Source: Haloquadratum walsbyi J07HQW1 (GTDB taxonomy: Archaea > Halobacteriota > Halobacteria > Halobacteriales > Haloferacaceae). From it: a DNA stretch of 64,000 nucleotides. Below the pieces are notes generated by a model. It saw nothing but the letters and a program-made list of their open reading frames with translations, was not told where the DNA came from and did not search any database. Every line of letters starts with the position of its first letter. Position 1 is the stretch's first letter. The stretch lies in NCBI GenBank assembly GCA_000415965.1, contig KE356560.1, positions 107,888 to 171,887 on the forward strand. The letters are read 5' to 3'. The translations under genes were made by a program, and so were the position numbers. This document shows positions 54,236 through 64,000 of the stretch, piece after piece.

Positions 54236-56070
54236 CACGCGATACTGACGACGACATCACTGATACTAGTTCAGAGGTAGACGCAGACGGGGACGTTGAC
54301 ATTACTACCACACTTCCCACCAACACTGAGTGTGATGCTGACACCACTATGAACGAAGATTCCGATAATCTGACTGAGACAGAGACTGAAGTAACAGTTC
54401 CACCGACGGGGAGAACCATCCCTGATGGCGGCGCAACAGACGCTGAAGGCGCTGATGATGTTACACTCGATCCATGGGGATCTTCAACCGTTTCGGATTA
54501 TCAAAAACTCTTCACGGAATTCGGGATTGAGACGTTTGACGATGTCCTTCCGGCTGTTCCAAACCCCCATTATCTCATGCGCCGAGGGGTTATTTTCGGA
54601 CATCGTGAGTATAGTCCTGTCGCTGAGGCATTACGGAATGATGACCCTGCTGCTGTCCTTTCGGGATTTATGCCAACTGGCGATCCTCACATTGGACACA
54701 AACTTGTTTTTGACGAAATTATTTGGCATCAACAGCGTGGTGCAGACGCGTATGCTCTGATTGCGGATCTTGAAGCACATGCTGCCCGTGGTCTGAGTTG
54801 GAGTGAAATCGACGATCATGCACGTGACTATCTTCTGAGTCTTCTTGCACTGGGATTTGACCCCGAGTCTGGCGAACTTTACCGACAATCGGGGAATCGT
54901 GAGCTACAGGACTTTGCGTTCGAACTTGGATCACAAGCAAACTTCTCAGAATTCGAGGGTATCTATGGATTTGACAGCGAGACAAACGTCGCTTATATGC
55001 AATCAGTCATCACTCAAATGGCTGATATTCTGTACCCTCAACTTGAAGAGCCAAAACCAACCGTTATTCCAGTCGGTCCGGATCAGGACCCCCACGTCCG
55101 ATTCGCTCGTGACCTTGCTGCTCGAATGCGATTTTTCAAAGTCACGAAAGCATATGCGAGCTTTGAATTGACAGAACCCGAACGAGAGCTCATCGCTGCT
55201 GTTTATGATGAGCGTGAAGTCTATGCTGAGGACGCGTCCCGACCACGATGCGCGGAGGCAGCGACGTGGGTAATGAATCATCTAATGGCTCCAACGGATG
55301 ATACCAGCAATGAGACTCACGATGGTAATGCAGATATGTCAGTTGATACACTTGGCGTCGTAGTCTCCGATGCCGTCGTCGAATCAACTATCGAAAAGCT
55401 TGAAAACGCTGGCATGGAGCCACTTCGCCCCCGCGTCCGGTTCCTTGATGCCAATGCAACCGATGAAGCCTTCGAGGCCCTCATCACAGCAATCGATGGT
55501 GAAAAACGACGATATGACGAGCATATCGATGCGTTTGATCTCAATGCCGCTGATGCAACAGACCTCGCTCGTGAAGTCGAAACCAATCACGGTGGCTATG
55601 GATTCGTCGCACCGTCATCGATTTATCATCGATTTATGACGGGACTTACCGGTGGAAAGATGTCATCATCTGTCCCGGCATCACATATTTCGCTTCTTGA
55701 TGAGCCTGAGAAAGGATATGAGAAGGTAAAACAAGCAACGACCGGTGGTCGGGAAACGGCACAAAAACAGCGTGAGCTCGGCGGCAAAGCCGATGAATGC
55801 CCTGTATACGAGTTATATGCGTATCTTCTTGCGAACGATGACGATACGCTTGCCACAGAGGTATACAATGAGTGCGTTTCTGGAGACCGTCTTTGTGGAA
55901 GTTGCAAAGAGCAGGCAGCTGAGTTGATGCAAGCGTTCCTTGAGGAACATCAAGAAAAACGCAAAGAAGTACAGTCACTACTCGAGGATACTGATATTTC
56001 ACTGACCTCTGATCGGCGAAAGATTGCAGCAAGCGATACTACTGATTCACTGGACGACAAAGAAGAATAA
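54232..56070 (+). CDS. trpS: Tryptophanyl-tRNA synthetase
   Basis: A 612-residue class I synthetase from ATG 54232. GDPHIGHKLVFDE is the HIGH motif and GGKMSSSVPASH the KMSKS motif. It begins with an Asp/Thr-rich extension of ~75 residues (DTDDDITDTSSEVDADGDVD and similar), which is not part of the catalytic domain, and has an internal acidic insertion (NETHDGNADMSVD). It charges tRNA-Trp. Overlaps endA by ATGA, so the two are co-transcribed. Confidence 0.9.
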   Translation: MTRDTDDDITDTSSEVDADGDVDITTTLPTNTECDADTTMNEDSDNLTETETEVTVPPTGRTIPDGGATDAEGADDVTLDPWGSSTVSDYQKLFTEFGIETFDDVLPAVPNPHYLMRRGVIFGHREYSPVAEALRNDDPAAVLSGFMPTGDPHIGHKLVFDEIIWHQQRGADAYALIADLEAHAARGLSWSEIDDHARDYLLSLLALGFDPESGELYRQSGNRELQDFAFELGSQANFSEFEGIYGFDSETNVAYMQSVITQMADILYPQLEEPKPTVIPVGPDQDPHVRFARDLAARMRFFKVTKAYASFELTEPERELIAAVYDEREVYAEDASRPRCAEAATWVMNHLMAPTDDTSNETHDGNADMSVDTLGVVVSDAVVESTIEKLENAGMEPLRPRVRFLDANATDEAFEALITAIDGEKRRYDEHIDAFDLNAADATDLAREVETNHGGYGFVAPSSIYHRFMTGLTGGKMSSSVPASHISLLDEPEKGYEKVKQATTGGRETAQKQRELGGKADECPVYELYAYLLANDDDTLATEVYNECVSGDRLCGSCKEQAAELMQAFLEEHQEKRKEVQSLLEDTDISLTSDRRKIAASDTTDSLDDKEE

Positions 56071-56230
56071 CTCACATTCACACACTAATCACCGATATAT
56101 ACTCTTTTGAACAGATACTCGCTGAATACGCCCGAGACGATTCTCCGATTATGTATACGTCGCGTGCTCCGGAACTGCTAACTAGCGCCCGACCACTACA
56201 CTCGGTAACGAACACACGATAGAGACGATT

Positions 56231-57838
56231 ATGAGTATGCAACTTCCTGACCCACAACTCGCAGTTCTGACCACTGCGAGTGCGACTACTGAAACCTCGA
56301 TCGAACAACTCGCAGATGAGGCTGAATTACATCCAACAACAGCAACACAGGCTGCGTTTGAACTTCGTGATGCTGAATTGCTCACAATCACTGAGACTGA
56401 AACAACATTCTATCGGCTGACAGATGAAGGACAGCAGTATCTCGCTGATGGACTTCCAGAAATCCGACTCTACCAAGCAGCGATCGATGCTGACGCTGAT
56501 GATGACTCAGTACCGCTTGGATCAGTAATCCAATCAGCAGATCTTGACGGTCCTGAGGTTGACATTGCGCTTGCAAACTTTGCGCGCAAATCATATGGAT
56601 CGATTGATAATGGTGAAATCACTGCCACCCAATCGGCTGATCCAGATCGTGATCCTGAAGCGATTACATTAGCCCGTATCGACTCCAATGTTGATGCCGA
56701 CGCCACTAGCAATACTGATGCTGACACTGGTGCTGGTGCCGGCGCCGACGAAGTTGAGAACACTATTGATGTCGATTCTGAGAGTCTCGCTGATATTGAT
56801 GATTCTGTTCTTGACCAACTCATTACTCGTAATCTACTCACTGAACAGACAGAGACAACGCGAACAGTCTCGCTGACTGACGCAGGCGTCACCGCCCTCA
56901 TGGAAGGTGTTGAACCAGCAGAAACGGTCGATCGCTTGACCCCAGAACTACTCACCTCCGGTGAGTGGCGCGATGCTGAGTTTGCTGAATACAATGTTGA
57001 AGCGGATGCTCCCGATATTCAAAACGGAAAGACACACATCCTTAGACAAACAGCCGAGCGTGTTCGAGATGTGCTTGTCGGAATGGGCTTTGAGGAGATG
57101 GATGGACCACACGCGGATGCGGATTTCTGGATCAATGACTGTCTCTTTATGCCGCAAGATCATCCAGCCCGAACGCATTGGGATCGATTTGCGCTTGACG
57201 TTCCACCAATCGATGAACTTCCAGAGGACCTCGTTGAGACTGTTGAATCGGCTCATCGCGATGGTATCGGTCCTGACAGTGATGGATACCACTCACCATG
57301 GAGTGAGGACTTCGCGCGTGCGATTGCACTCCGCGGGCACACGACGTCATTATCAATGCGATATCTCTCTGGTACTGAAATCGGAGAACTCGATCCTCCA
57401 CAACGGTACTTTTCGGTCGAAAAGGTCTATCGGAACGATACCCTCGATGCAACACATCTTCTTGAGTTCTTCCAAATTGAAGGATGGGTCATGGCTGAAG
57501 AACTGTCCGTCCGCGAATTAATGGGTACATTTGTTGAATTCTACGAGCAGTTTGGAATCACCGATATTCAATTCAAACCACATTATAATCCTTATACGGA
57601 ACCATCATTCGAACTCTTCGGTCAGCATCCAAAAACAGGTGAATTAATTGAAATTGGTAACTCTGGCATGTTCCGGACAGAAGTTCTTGATCCACTCGGA
57701 ATTGAATGTGACGTAATGGCGTGGGGACTGGCACTCGAACGACTCGCAATGTTGACGACTGGTGCTGAGGATATTCGCGATCTTCATGGAACACTTGCTG
57801 ATCTTGAATTCCTTCGTAACGCGGAGGTGACGTACTGA
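56231..57838 (+). CDS. pheS: Phenylalanyl-tRNA synthetase alpha subunit
   Basis: A 535-residue subunit. A winged-helix N-terminal region (IEQLADEAELHPTTATQAAFEL, then LLTRNLLTEQT-like) precedes the class II catalytic core with FFQIEGWVMAEEL, PSFELFGQHPKTGELIEIGNSGMF and the terminal VMAWGLALERLAM. The N-terminal half carries a long Asp/Ala-rich insertion (about 155-180). Its TGA overlaps the ATG of pheT (TGATG), so it is co-transcribed with it. Confidence 0.9.
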   Translation: MSMQLPDPQLAVLTTASATTETSIEQLADEAELHPTTATQAAFELRDAELLTITETETTFYRLTDEGQQYLADGLPEIRLYQAAIDADADDDSVPLGSVIQSADLDGPEVDIALANFARKSYGSIDNGEITATQSADPDRDPEAITLARIDSNVDADATSNTDADTGAGAGADEVENTIDVDSESLADIDDSVLDQLITRNLLTEQTETTRTVSLTDAGVTALMEGVEPAETVDRLTPELLTSGEWRDAEFAEYNVEADAPDIQNGKTHILRQTAERVRDVLVGMGFEEMDGPHADADFWINDCLFMPQDHPARTHWDRFALDVPPIDELPEDLVETVESAHRDGIGPDSDGYHSPWSEDFARAIALRGHTTSLSMRYLSGTEIGELDPPQRYFSVEKVYRNDTLDATHLLEFFQIEGWVMAEELSVRELMGTFVEFYEQFGITDIQFKPHYNPYTEPSFELFGQHPKTGELIEIGNSGMFRTEVLDPLGIECDVMAWGLALERLAMLTTGAEDIRDLHGTLADLEFLRNAEVTY

Positions 57839-59778
57839 TGCCAATTGTTGATATCGATATGGATGAACTCAGGAGCCTTACGGGTCACAGTGAAAAATCA
57901 GATGCAGAATTCAAATCTGACCTCTTCGGACTTGGTCTTGAGTTTGAGGGCAAGACGGATGCCGGTCTTCTTCAATTTGAATTTGGTCCTGATCGTCTTG
58001 ACCGTCTCTCGGTTGAAGGTGTTGCACGGTCACTACGGTATCACTACGGTGACGACCGTGGTATTGCAGTTCCATCAACAAATGACCCTGAGTTCCGGTT
58101 TATTGTAACCGACACTGTCCCCGATGAACGACCCTATGTCACCGGTGCTGTTGCCCGTGGTGTGAATCTTGATGAGCGTGCACTTGATTCATTGATTCAG
58201 TTACAGGAAAAACTCCATGCAACGATGGGGCGGAAACGTGCAAAAGGAGCAATCGGGATTCACGACCTCACAATGCTCAAAGGACGCACGCTTGATGATA
58301 GTGGTGTTGATATCACTGGTGGAAGCGGGATGACCGATACTCCCATCGACTCCAGACCCACAGCGGATCGTGAATCGAATGCTTCCAGCACTGATTCCCC
58401 TGCGAATTCGATTACATATACTGGTATTGAGCCGACAGGTGATACCTTTGTGCCACTCGATTCGACCCGTGAACTAACACCTGCTGCGGTACTTGATGAA
58501 CACCCTACGGGCGAAACATATGCAGATATTGTCACGGACTACGATCGATACCCGGCTATCTATGACGAGCTTGGGCTATTTTCATTCCCACCAGTCATCA
58601 ACGGTCGTCGGACAGAAGTATCAACGGAGTCACGAAACCTTCTGATTGAACTGACTGGAACCGATCAGTGGACAATCGACCGGATGTGTACGATTATCTG
58701 CTATGCACTCAACGCACGTGGTGCGACAATTGAGTCTGTGAATGTTGAATATCCCGAACAGACACTCACCCGACCTGACCTTACAGTTGACACAAAGCAC
58801 ATCTCTCATGACCGTATTGAGACAATTCTTGGCGTTTCATTCGACACGGCTGAGATTATCGACTTATTTGAGCGTGCTGGGCTTGCTGCGACTACCACAG
58901 ATGAAGCGACGACCAATACTGATATCGATACCGATACCACTACTGCTACTGAGACGACCGATACAGCAGTGACATCAACCGGCAACCCCGATGTGTCTGA
59001 TAATTCTCCCATGTATGCTGTTTCAATCCCCCCATATCGTGTTGATGTGCTTCATCCACTCGATTTAGTTGATGACGTCGGTCGCGCATATGGGTTTGAT
59101 GAACTCGAACCGCAGTATCCTGATATTGGGACAGTCGGTGGAAGACACAAGCGGTCGCGACTCGAAGCCGCAGCACGGACAGCCTTGACTGGGCTTGGGT
59201 TTGAGGATCTGTTGAATTTCCATCTGACAGATAAAACCGCGGTCTATGACCGTATGCGAGTGAGCCCTCTGTCACCAACCGCATTTGATTCAACAGCCGA
59301 TGATATCAATCTTGGCTCGGCGCCACCTGCTGAGATAACGAATCCATACAGTGGTGATTATACGATTCTTCGCACATGGATCCTTCCATCACTCATACAA
59401 GTGCTTGAGAATAATACCCATCGCGCGTATCCACAGGACCTTGCAGAGGTCGGGCTCGTTGCCAATCGTGATGACTCTGTGAACACCCGTGTTGCTGAAC
59501 GCCGTCATATCGCCGGTGCTGTTGCGCGTTACGACGCAACTTATGAAGACGCAAAAGCACCGCTTCAAGCACTGTGCAGCGAATTCGATGTTGAACTTCA
59601 GACACCTCCAACGGCACATCCCTCATTTATCGATGGGCGGACTGCAGCTATTATGATCGATGAGAAGTCGGTGGGTGTCATTGGTGAAGTACATCCTGCG
59701 GTACTCGTCGAACATGATCTTGCAGTTCCCGTGGCTGCATTCGAGTTTGAACTTGCAGCACTTGCCTCGAATACATGA
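57838..59778 (+). CDS. pheT: Phenylalanyl-tRNA synthetase beta subunit
   Basis: A 646-residue subunit from ATG 57838. FEFGPDRLDRLSVEGVARSLRYHYG starts the archaeal-type B1/B3/B4 region, a B5 domain and the C-terminal class II-like domain (ITNPYSGDYTILRTWILPSLIQVLENN) follow. Two Asp/Thr-rich insertions (about 160-195 and 355-385) interrupt it. Tyr/Phe editing is expected in this subunit but I did not find a diagnostic motif. Overlaps pheS by one base. Confidence 0.9.
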   Translation: MPIVDIDMDELRSLTGHSEKSDAEFKSDLFGLGLEFEGKTDAGLLQFEFGPDRLDRLSVEGVARSLRYHYGDDRGIAVPSTNDPEFRFIVTDTVPDERPYVTGAVARGVNLDERALDSLIQLQEKLHATMGRKRAKGAIGIHDLTMLKGRTLDDSGVDITGGSGMTDTPIDSRPTADRESNASSTDSPANSITYTGIEPTGDTFVPLDSTRELTPAAVLDEHPTGETYADIVTDYDRYPAIYDELGLFSFPPVINGRRTEVSTESRNLLIELTGTDQWTIDRMCTIICYALNARGATIESVNVEYPEQTLTRPDLTVDTKHISHDRIETILGVSFDTAEIIDLFERAGLAATTTDEATTNTDIDTDTTTATETTDTAVTSTGNPDVSDNSPMYAVSIPPYRVDVLHPLDLVDDVGRAYGFDELEPQYPDIGTVGGRHKRSRLEAAARTALTGLGFEDLLNFHLTDKTAVYDRMRVSPLSPTAFDSTADDINLGSAPPAEITNPYSGDYTILRTWILPSLIQVLENNTHRAYPQDLAEVGLVANRDDSVNTRVAERRHIAGAVARYDATYEDAKAPLQALCSEFDVELQTPPTAHPSFIDGRTAAIMIDEKSVGVIGEVHPAVLVEHDLAVPVAAFEFELAALASNT

Positions 59779-60047
59779 GAAAGTAGCTGTGTTACGCTCT
59801 TATGTTCGGTAACCAACCACCGGTGTATATCCCAGCTTTTGTTTGAATGAAGTCACTGAGTCATGTCCTGTCTCAGTTTATATTATGTCAGCTTCGCCTG
59901 TGTTGTCTTGTCTTACACCAGTGAATACAATCGCGGTGTGACATCAAATTAATATCGCATATGTACGACCCTGTCTCTGTTTTGTCTCTGTATATTCTGC
60001 GTAATCGAGTAACTTAACACGCCTCCCGCCGGTATTATTGTTAGCTA

Positions 60048-62828
60048 ATGCCGAGCGGAGAATACGACCCCGACGCTGTCGAGACAAAGTGGCAAGATCG
60101 CTGGGTCGACGAAGAGACCTATACGTATGGATCCCCCATCGTTAGTGCCTCTGAATCTAGCTTTGACCCACATTTGGCGTCTAGGCCTGAGGTATCCGGC
60201 GAACACACGCCTGATGGATCAGATATGGATGCCGAAACCGACCCTGACACCGCATTTTCAATCGACTCTCCACCACCGACAGTATCAGGTAATCTTCACT
60301 GGGGACATGTCTATGGATTTACGCTGCAGGACTTTGTCGCGCGGTTTAGACGAATGCGTGGTTCAGACGTATTCTTCCCGTTCGGATATGATGATAATGG
60401 GATTGCCTCTGAACGACTTGCCGAGGATGAACTCAACGTCCGCCATCAAGAGTATGAACGCCGTGAGTTCCAGCAGATGACCCGAGAGGTGTGCCAGCAG
60501 TATGAATCTGAGTTCACCGAAAAAATGCAACAGTTGGGTATCTCTATCGACTGGAATCAAACATATCAAACAATCTCACCGGATGTTAAACGAACATCAC
60601 AACTATCCTTCATTGACCTGTATGAACAGGGTCGCGAGTATCGTAAACGCGCTCCAACTATTTGGTGTCCCGAATGTGAAACAGCAATCTCACAGGTCGA
60701 AACCGAAGATGACGAACAGCCGAGTCATTTTCATGACATTGCATTTGAACTTCTCGACGAAAGCGAGTCTTCCTCTGAACGTCCTATAGATACGTTCACA
60801 ATATCAACAACGCGTCCTGAGCTACTCCCTGCTTGTGTTGCAATCTTCGTTCATCCTGACGACGATGATAATCAAGACCTCGTTGGTGCTGATGCCCGCG
60901 TGCCTCTGTTCGACCAGACAGTCCCAATAATTGCAGACGAACGTGTTGATATGGAGACCGGATCAGGAATTGTGATGTGCTGCACCTTTGGGGATCAAAC
61001 CGATATTGAGTGGTATCAGGCACACGGTCTTGATCTTCGCATCGCTATTGATGAATCAGGAACGATGACGGATGTTGCGGGCTCATATAGCGGTCTTGAT
61101 TCGACTGAAGCTCGTGAGTCGATTGTTTCCGACCTTGCAGATAGCGGTGCGCTTCTTGATCGGCGAGAAATCACGCATACAGTGAATGTTCATGAACGTT
61201 GCGGGACGAACATCGAATTCTTGGTCAAAGACCAATGGTACGTCAAATTACTCGATAAAACAGACGAGTATCTCGCTGCAGGTCGGGAAATGGAATGGTA
61301 CCCCGAAAAAATGTTCACACGGTATAAAAACTGGATTGAGGGACTTCAATGGGATTGGGCTATCTCCCGACAGCGCTCGTCAGGGATTCCATTCCCTGTT
61401 TGGTACTGCGATGCATGCGAGCATGTTGTCATTGCTGAAAAAGAATCATTACCTGTTGACCCACTCAGTGATGACCCTCCTGTAGAATCATGTCCTGCAT
61501 GCAATCACGACAGTTTCACTCCTGAAAATGATGTGTTTGATACGTGGGCAACCTCATCACTCACACCACTTATTAACGCCGGATGGGACTGGAATAATGA
61601 CACCGAAACTATCGAGTTTGAGGACCCAACACTGTACCCATTTAATCTTCGCCCTCAGGGACATGACATCATTTCCTTTTGGCTCTTTCACACTGTCGTG
61701 AAGTGTTATGAGCACACTGGAGACGTTCCATTCGACAGCGTGATGATTAATGGAATGGTTCTTGATGAAAATCGTGAGAAAATGTCGAAATCAAAAGGAA
61801 ATGTGATTGCTCCTGATGAGGTGATTACGGAATATCCAGTCGATGCCGCGCGATACTGGGCAGCCGGATCCGCAGTAGGTGATGATCTTCCATATTCTGA
61901 AAAAGGCATTCGTGCCGGCGAGAAATTGCTTCGAAAACTATGGAATGCATCAAAACTCGTTGAAGACCTCACTGCTGATGCACCCGACCCTGAAACAATG
62001 TCTTATGGCGATCTTGAGGCAATCGACCGGTGGCTCCTCGCTCGAATTGACAGCGAAATCGACCGACTCACTGAAAAGTTCGAATCACGTGAGTTCTCAA
62101 AAGCACGAGATGGACTTCGAAGCGTCTTTTGGCATACGTTTTGTGATGATTATCTTGAAATTGCAAAACAGCGAATACGGGAAGGAGACACTGGTGACCC
62201 CGCCGCTGCATACACGTTGACTGTTGCACATCGCCGCTTTCTCAAACTTTTCGCCCCAATCCTTGCACACGCAAGCGAAGAACTGTGGCACGATATGTAT
62301 GCCTCACACTCCGTTTCTGAAACAGACGACGTCTCAACTACAAGTATTCACCGTCAATCGTGGCCGAAACCACTGGGCATCGATGCTGATGTTGCCGCCG
62401 GCGAAGCAGCCATGTCGGTCGTTGGTGCGCTTCGAAAGTACAAAAGCAACGCACAACTTTCAATGAATGCAACACTTGATCGGGTGCTTGTTTGGGGAGA
62501 TATTGATGGATTTGAGTCTGATATTGCAGATGTTATGCACATTGAAACGCTTAAATCACTCACCGAGCGTCCATCAATTGAATCTGTCGTCACCGGTGTT
62601 GATCTTGAGTATTCCCTTGTTGGTCCTGCCTTTGGCAATGCTGTCTCAGATATCGAAACAGCGATTGAGTCGGGAGAGTATCATGTCGCCGACGGTCATC
62701 TTCATGCGGCCGGGATGACGCTTGATCCCGAGATGTTCGATATCGAAAAACGCCGGCAGTATACTGGTGATGGCGAAATGCTCGATCTTGACACCGAGGA
62801 TGTGATTGTCATCGTCCAGCATAATTGA
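60048..62828 (+). CDS. valS: Valyl-tRNA synthetase
   Basis: A 926-residue class I synthetase. PPPTVSGNLHWGHVYG holds the HIGH motif and ENREKMSKSKGNVI the KMSKS motif. An editing domain lies between (ISTTRPELLPA). Zinc-type CPEC and CPAC knuckles lie in inserted segments. The N-terminal ~75 residues include a low-complexity insert (about 28-75) before the catalytic core. It stands alone between pheT and the convergent pyrD. Confidence 0.92.
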   Translation: MPSGEYDPDAVETKWQDRWVDEETYTYGSPIVSASESSFDPHLASRPEVSGEHTPDGSDMDAETDPDTAFSIDSPPPTVSGNLHWGHVYGFTLQDFVARFRRMRGSDVFFPFGYDDNGIASERLAEDELNVRHQEYERREFQQMTREVCQQYESEFTEKMQQLGISIDWNQTYQTISPDVKRTSQLSFIDLYEQGREYRKRAPTIWCPECETAISQVETEDDEQPSHFHDIAFELLDESESSSERPIDTFTISTTRPELLPACVAIFVHPDDDDNQDLVGADARVPLFDQTVPIIADERVDMETGSGIVMCCTFGDQTDIEWYQAHGLDLRIAIDESGTMTDVAGSYSGLDSTEARESIVSDLADSGALLDRREITHTVNVHERCGTNIEFLVKDQWYVKLLDKTDEYLAAGREMEWYPEKMFTRYKNWIEGLQWDWAISRQRSSGIPFPVWYCDACEHVVIAEKESLPVDPLSDDPPVESCPACNHDSFTPENDVFDTWATSSLTPLINAGWDWNNDTETIEFEDPTLYPFNLRPQGHDIISFWLFHTVVKCYEHTGDVPFDSVMINGMVLDENREKMSKSKGNVIAPDEVITEYPVDAARYWAAGSAVGDDLPYSEKGIRAGEKLLRKLWNASKLVEDLTADAPDPETMSYGDLEAIDRWLLARIDSEIDRLTEKFESREFSKARDGLRSVFWHTFCDDYLEIAKQRIREGDTGDPAAAYTLTVAHRRFLKLFAPILAHASEELWHDMYASHSVSETDDVSTTSIHRQSWPKPLGIDADVAAGEAAMSVVGALRKYKSNAQLSMNATLDRVLVWGDIDGFESDIADVMHIETLKSLTERPSIESVVTGVDLEYSLVGPAFGNAVSDIETAIESGEYHVADGHLHAAGMTLDPEMFDIEKRRQYTGDGEMLDLDTEDVIVIVQHN

Positions 62829-62912
62829 ACTGCAACCGATTATTTCTATTCGAAATCCCCCGCTGCGATTGCTCGCTTTTCACTCGTCTCATGCCAGATT
62901 GATTACTCGGAT

Positions 62913-63986
62913 TCATAAATCCGCACCAATTGCCGACTCGACTGAATCGAATCCATCAGCCTCGAGTAATTCGAGCAATCCTGTATTAATATCACGAGCG
63001 AGTGTTGGTCCCTGATACACCAATCCAGTATACAGTTGCACGAGAGATGCCCCCGCTCGAATCTTTGCGTATGCGCCTGCTGCGTCACTTACCCCGCCAA
63101 CACCAATGATAGGCACGTCTGTGCGCTTCGCAACGAACTGAACCAATTTCGTTGCTTGATCCTCAATTGGTGCGCCCGAAAGTCCTCCACGCTCTATCTG
63201 CTCAGTAGAGCCAAGACTCTCAGGACGCTCGGTGGTCGTGTTGGTCGTGATCACACCATCAAGATCAAATATCTCAACAAGATCGATAACGTCCTCGATC
63301 GCGCCATCTGAAAGTTCCGGCGCAAGCTTTACTAACAACGTTTCTGCGCCAGCAGTAGTGAGTGCATCCATAATCCTGCTAAGCGAATCACGCTGTTGTA
63401 GCTCCTGCATACCCTCACTATTTGGACATGAAACATTGACTGCAATATAATCGGCTTCTGCTGCAATCTGTTTATACGTGTACTGATAATCCGATGGTGC
63501 CTCATGAATCGGCGTTGACTCTGAGAGTGCAATATTGACACCAATGGGACCACAATGATCAATGTCATGTCGACGATTGGACAATCGCTCACCAATGACG
63601 TCTGCACCATCATTGTTTAGTCCCATCCGGTTAATCAATGCCTCATCATCTACCAATCGAAACATTCGGGGACGCACATTTCCTGGTTGTGAGACGGCGG
63701 TGACCCCACCTACCTCCACGTGTCCGAATCCAAGCGCCCCAAGGATGGTCGGTAGTTCAGCGTTTTTATCAAACCCAGCAGCAACACCGACGGGATTATC
63801 GAATGACTGTCCAAATGCATCAACTTGAAGCCGATCACTCTCAACTCGAAACTGAGTCTGAAATCTGTCTTCAACTGATGTTCCCTGGACTGTCTCTAAC
63901 CCAGTGTGAACTAACTGGTGAGCTGTCTCTGGTGGAAGTGCAAACAATAATGGTCGAAACGCATCATACAGTCGCTTGATCATCAT
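62913..63986 (-). CDS. pyrD: Dihydroorotate dehydrogenase (class 2-like)
   Basis: About 357 residues from ATG 63984-63986 (MMIKRLYD); an upstream GTG at 63995 is possible. NPVGVAAGFDKNAE is the FMN-binding start, VGGVTAVSQPGNVRPRMFRL follows, and the catalytic segment reads VNVSCPNSEGM. The C-terminal phosphate site is GVGGVSDAAGAYAKIRAGA. Overall architecture with N-terminal helices (RPLLFALPPETAHQLVHTGLE) is class 2 (quinone-linked), but a Cys sits where class 2 enzymes have Ser. It oxidises dihydroorotate to orotate in pyrimidine synthesis. Confidence 0.88.
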   Translation of the reverse strand: MMIKRLYDAFRPLLFALPPETAHQLVHTGLETVQGTSVEDRFQTQFRVESDRLQVDAFGQSFDNPVGVAAGFDKNAELPTILGALGFGHVEVGGVTAVSQPGNVRPRMFRLVDDEALINRMGLNNDGADVIGERLSNRRHDIDHCGPIGVNIALSESTPIHEAPSDYQYTYKQIAAEADYIAVNVSCPNSEGMQELQQRDSLSRIMDALTTAGAETLLVKLAPELSDGAIEDVIDLVEIFDLDGVITTNTTTERPESLGSTEQIERGGLSGAPIEDQATKLVQFVAKRTDVPIIGVGGVSDAAGAYAKIRAGASLVQLYTGLVYQGPTLARDINTGLLELLEADGFDSVESAIGADL

Positions 63987-64000
63987 CTCAGACACCCCAC

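Noticed and set aside
1..64000. CRISPR arrays and cas genes
   Set aside because: No regularly spaced direct repeats and no Cas-like proteins were seen. The only repeats are the dispersed families listed and simple-sequence runs.

Overview
The window looks like chromosomal DNA of a haloarchaeon, most probably Haloquadratum walsbyi or a close relative. The proteins are acidic and Asp/Glu/Thr-rich. The DNA is AT-rich for a haloarchaeon and the intergenic gaps are long and littered with decayed insertion-sequence remnants. The first rhodopsin gene encodes a protein that closely resembles what I remember of the Haloquadratum bacteriorhodopsin. All family names come from reading the translations; nothing was searched.

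Layout. 1-2.5 kb: the 3' end of an aspartate kinase gene, a decayed metallophosphoesterase, purO (IMP cyclohydrolase) and tRNA-Gln(CTG). 2.5-5.5 kb: a Cgi121-like KEOPS subunit gene overlapping hel308. 6-9.8 kb: small membrane proteins, a TnpB tail remnant and a CDC48-like double AAA ATPase. 10-16.9 kb: a retinal/rhodopsin island with a frameshifted bacteriorhodopsin gene, a zinc-ribbon coiled-coil protein, a wrecked TnpB element, a ferredoxin, an intact second rhodopsin, and lycopene cyclase followed by the Brp/Blh retinal-forming enzyme. 17-29.8 kb: hef, a prepilin peptidase, scattered histidine genes (hisI, hisA, hisB), a phosphosugar mutase, an ACT-domain protein and an IMPACT/YigZ protein. 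30-34.3 kb: upp and an intact IS1341-type tnpB. 35-43.4 kb: a CobW-type GTPase, an ArsA-type ATPase, a CstA transporter and several conserved hypotheticals. 43.5-52 kb: threonine and serine biosynthesis (thrC, a frameshifted serA, serB), a DUF91/zinc-ribbon protein and a second Ski2-type helicase. 53-64 kb: a translation block (endA-trpS, pheS-pheT, valS) and pyrD.

How the genes work together. crtY and brp supply retinal to the two rhodopsins. Hel308, Hef and the Hel308-like protein are replication-fork and repair enzymes; the first two carry PCNA-binding-like motifs. EndA overlaps trpS, which is notable because haloarchaeal tRNA-Trp is known to carry an intron. serA and serB are divergently arranged around an IS scar.

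The most striking unexplained structure is a dispersed ~110-140 bp inverted-repeat element, with seven copies (two of them poorly bounded) and CTAACAGT-like ends. With it come two copies of a ~550 bp palindrome-ended element, several orphan TnpB 3' ends, and a 52-bp hairpin inserted in a dead tnpB whose fold matches the left end of that same IS. Three otherwise well-preserved genes (bop, serA, a cupin) are broken by 1-2 base indels; these may be real decay or assembly errors and need read-level checking.
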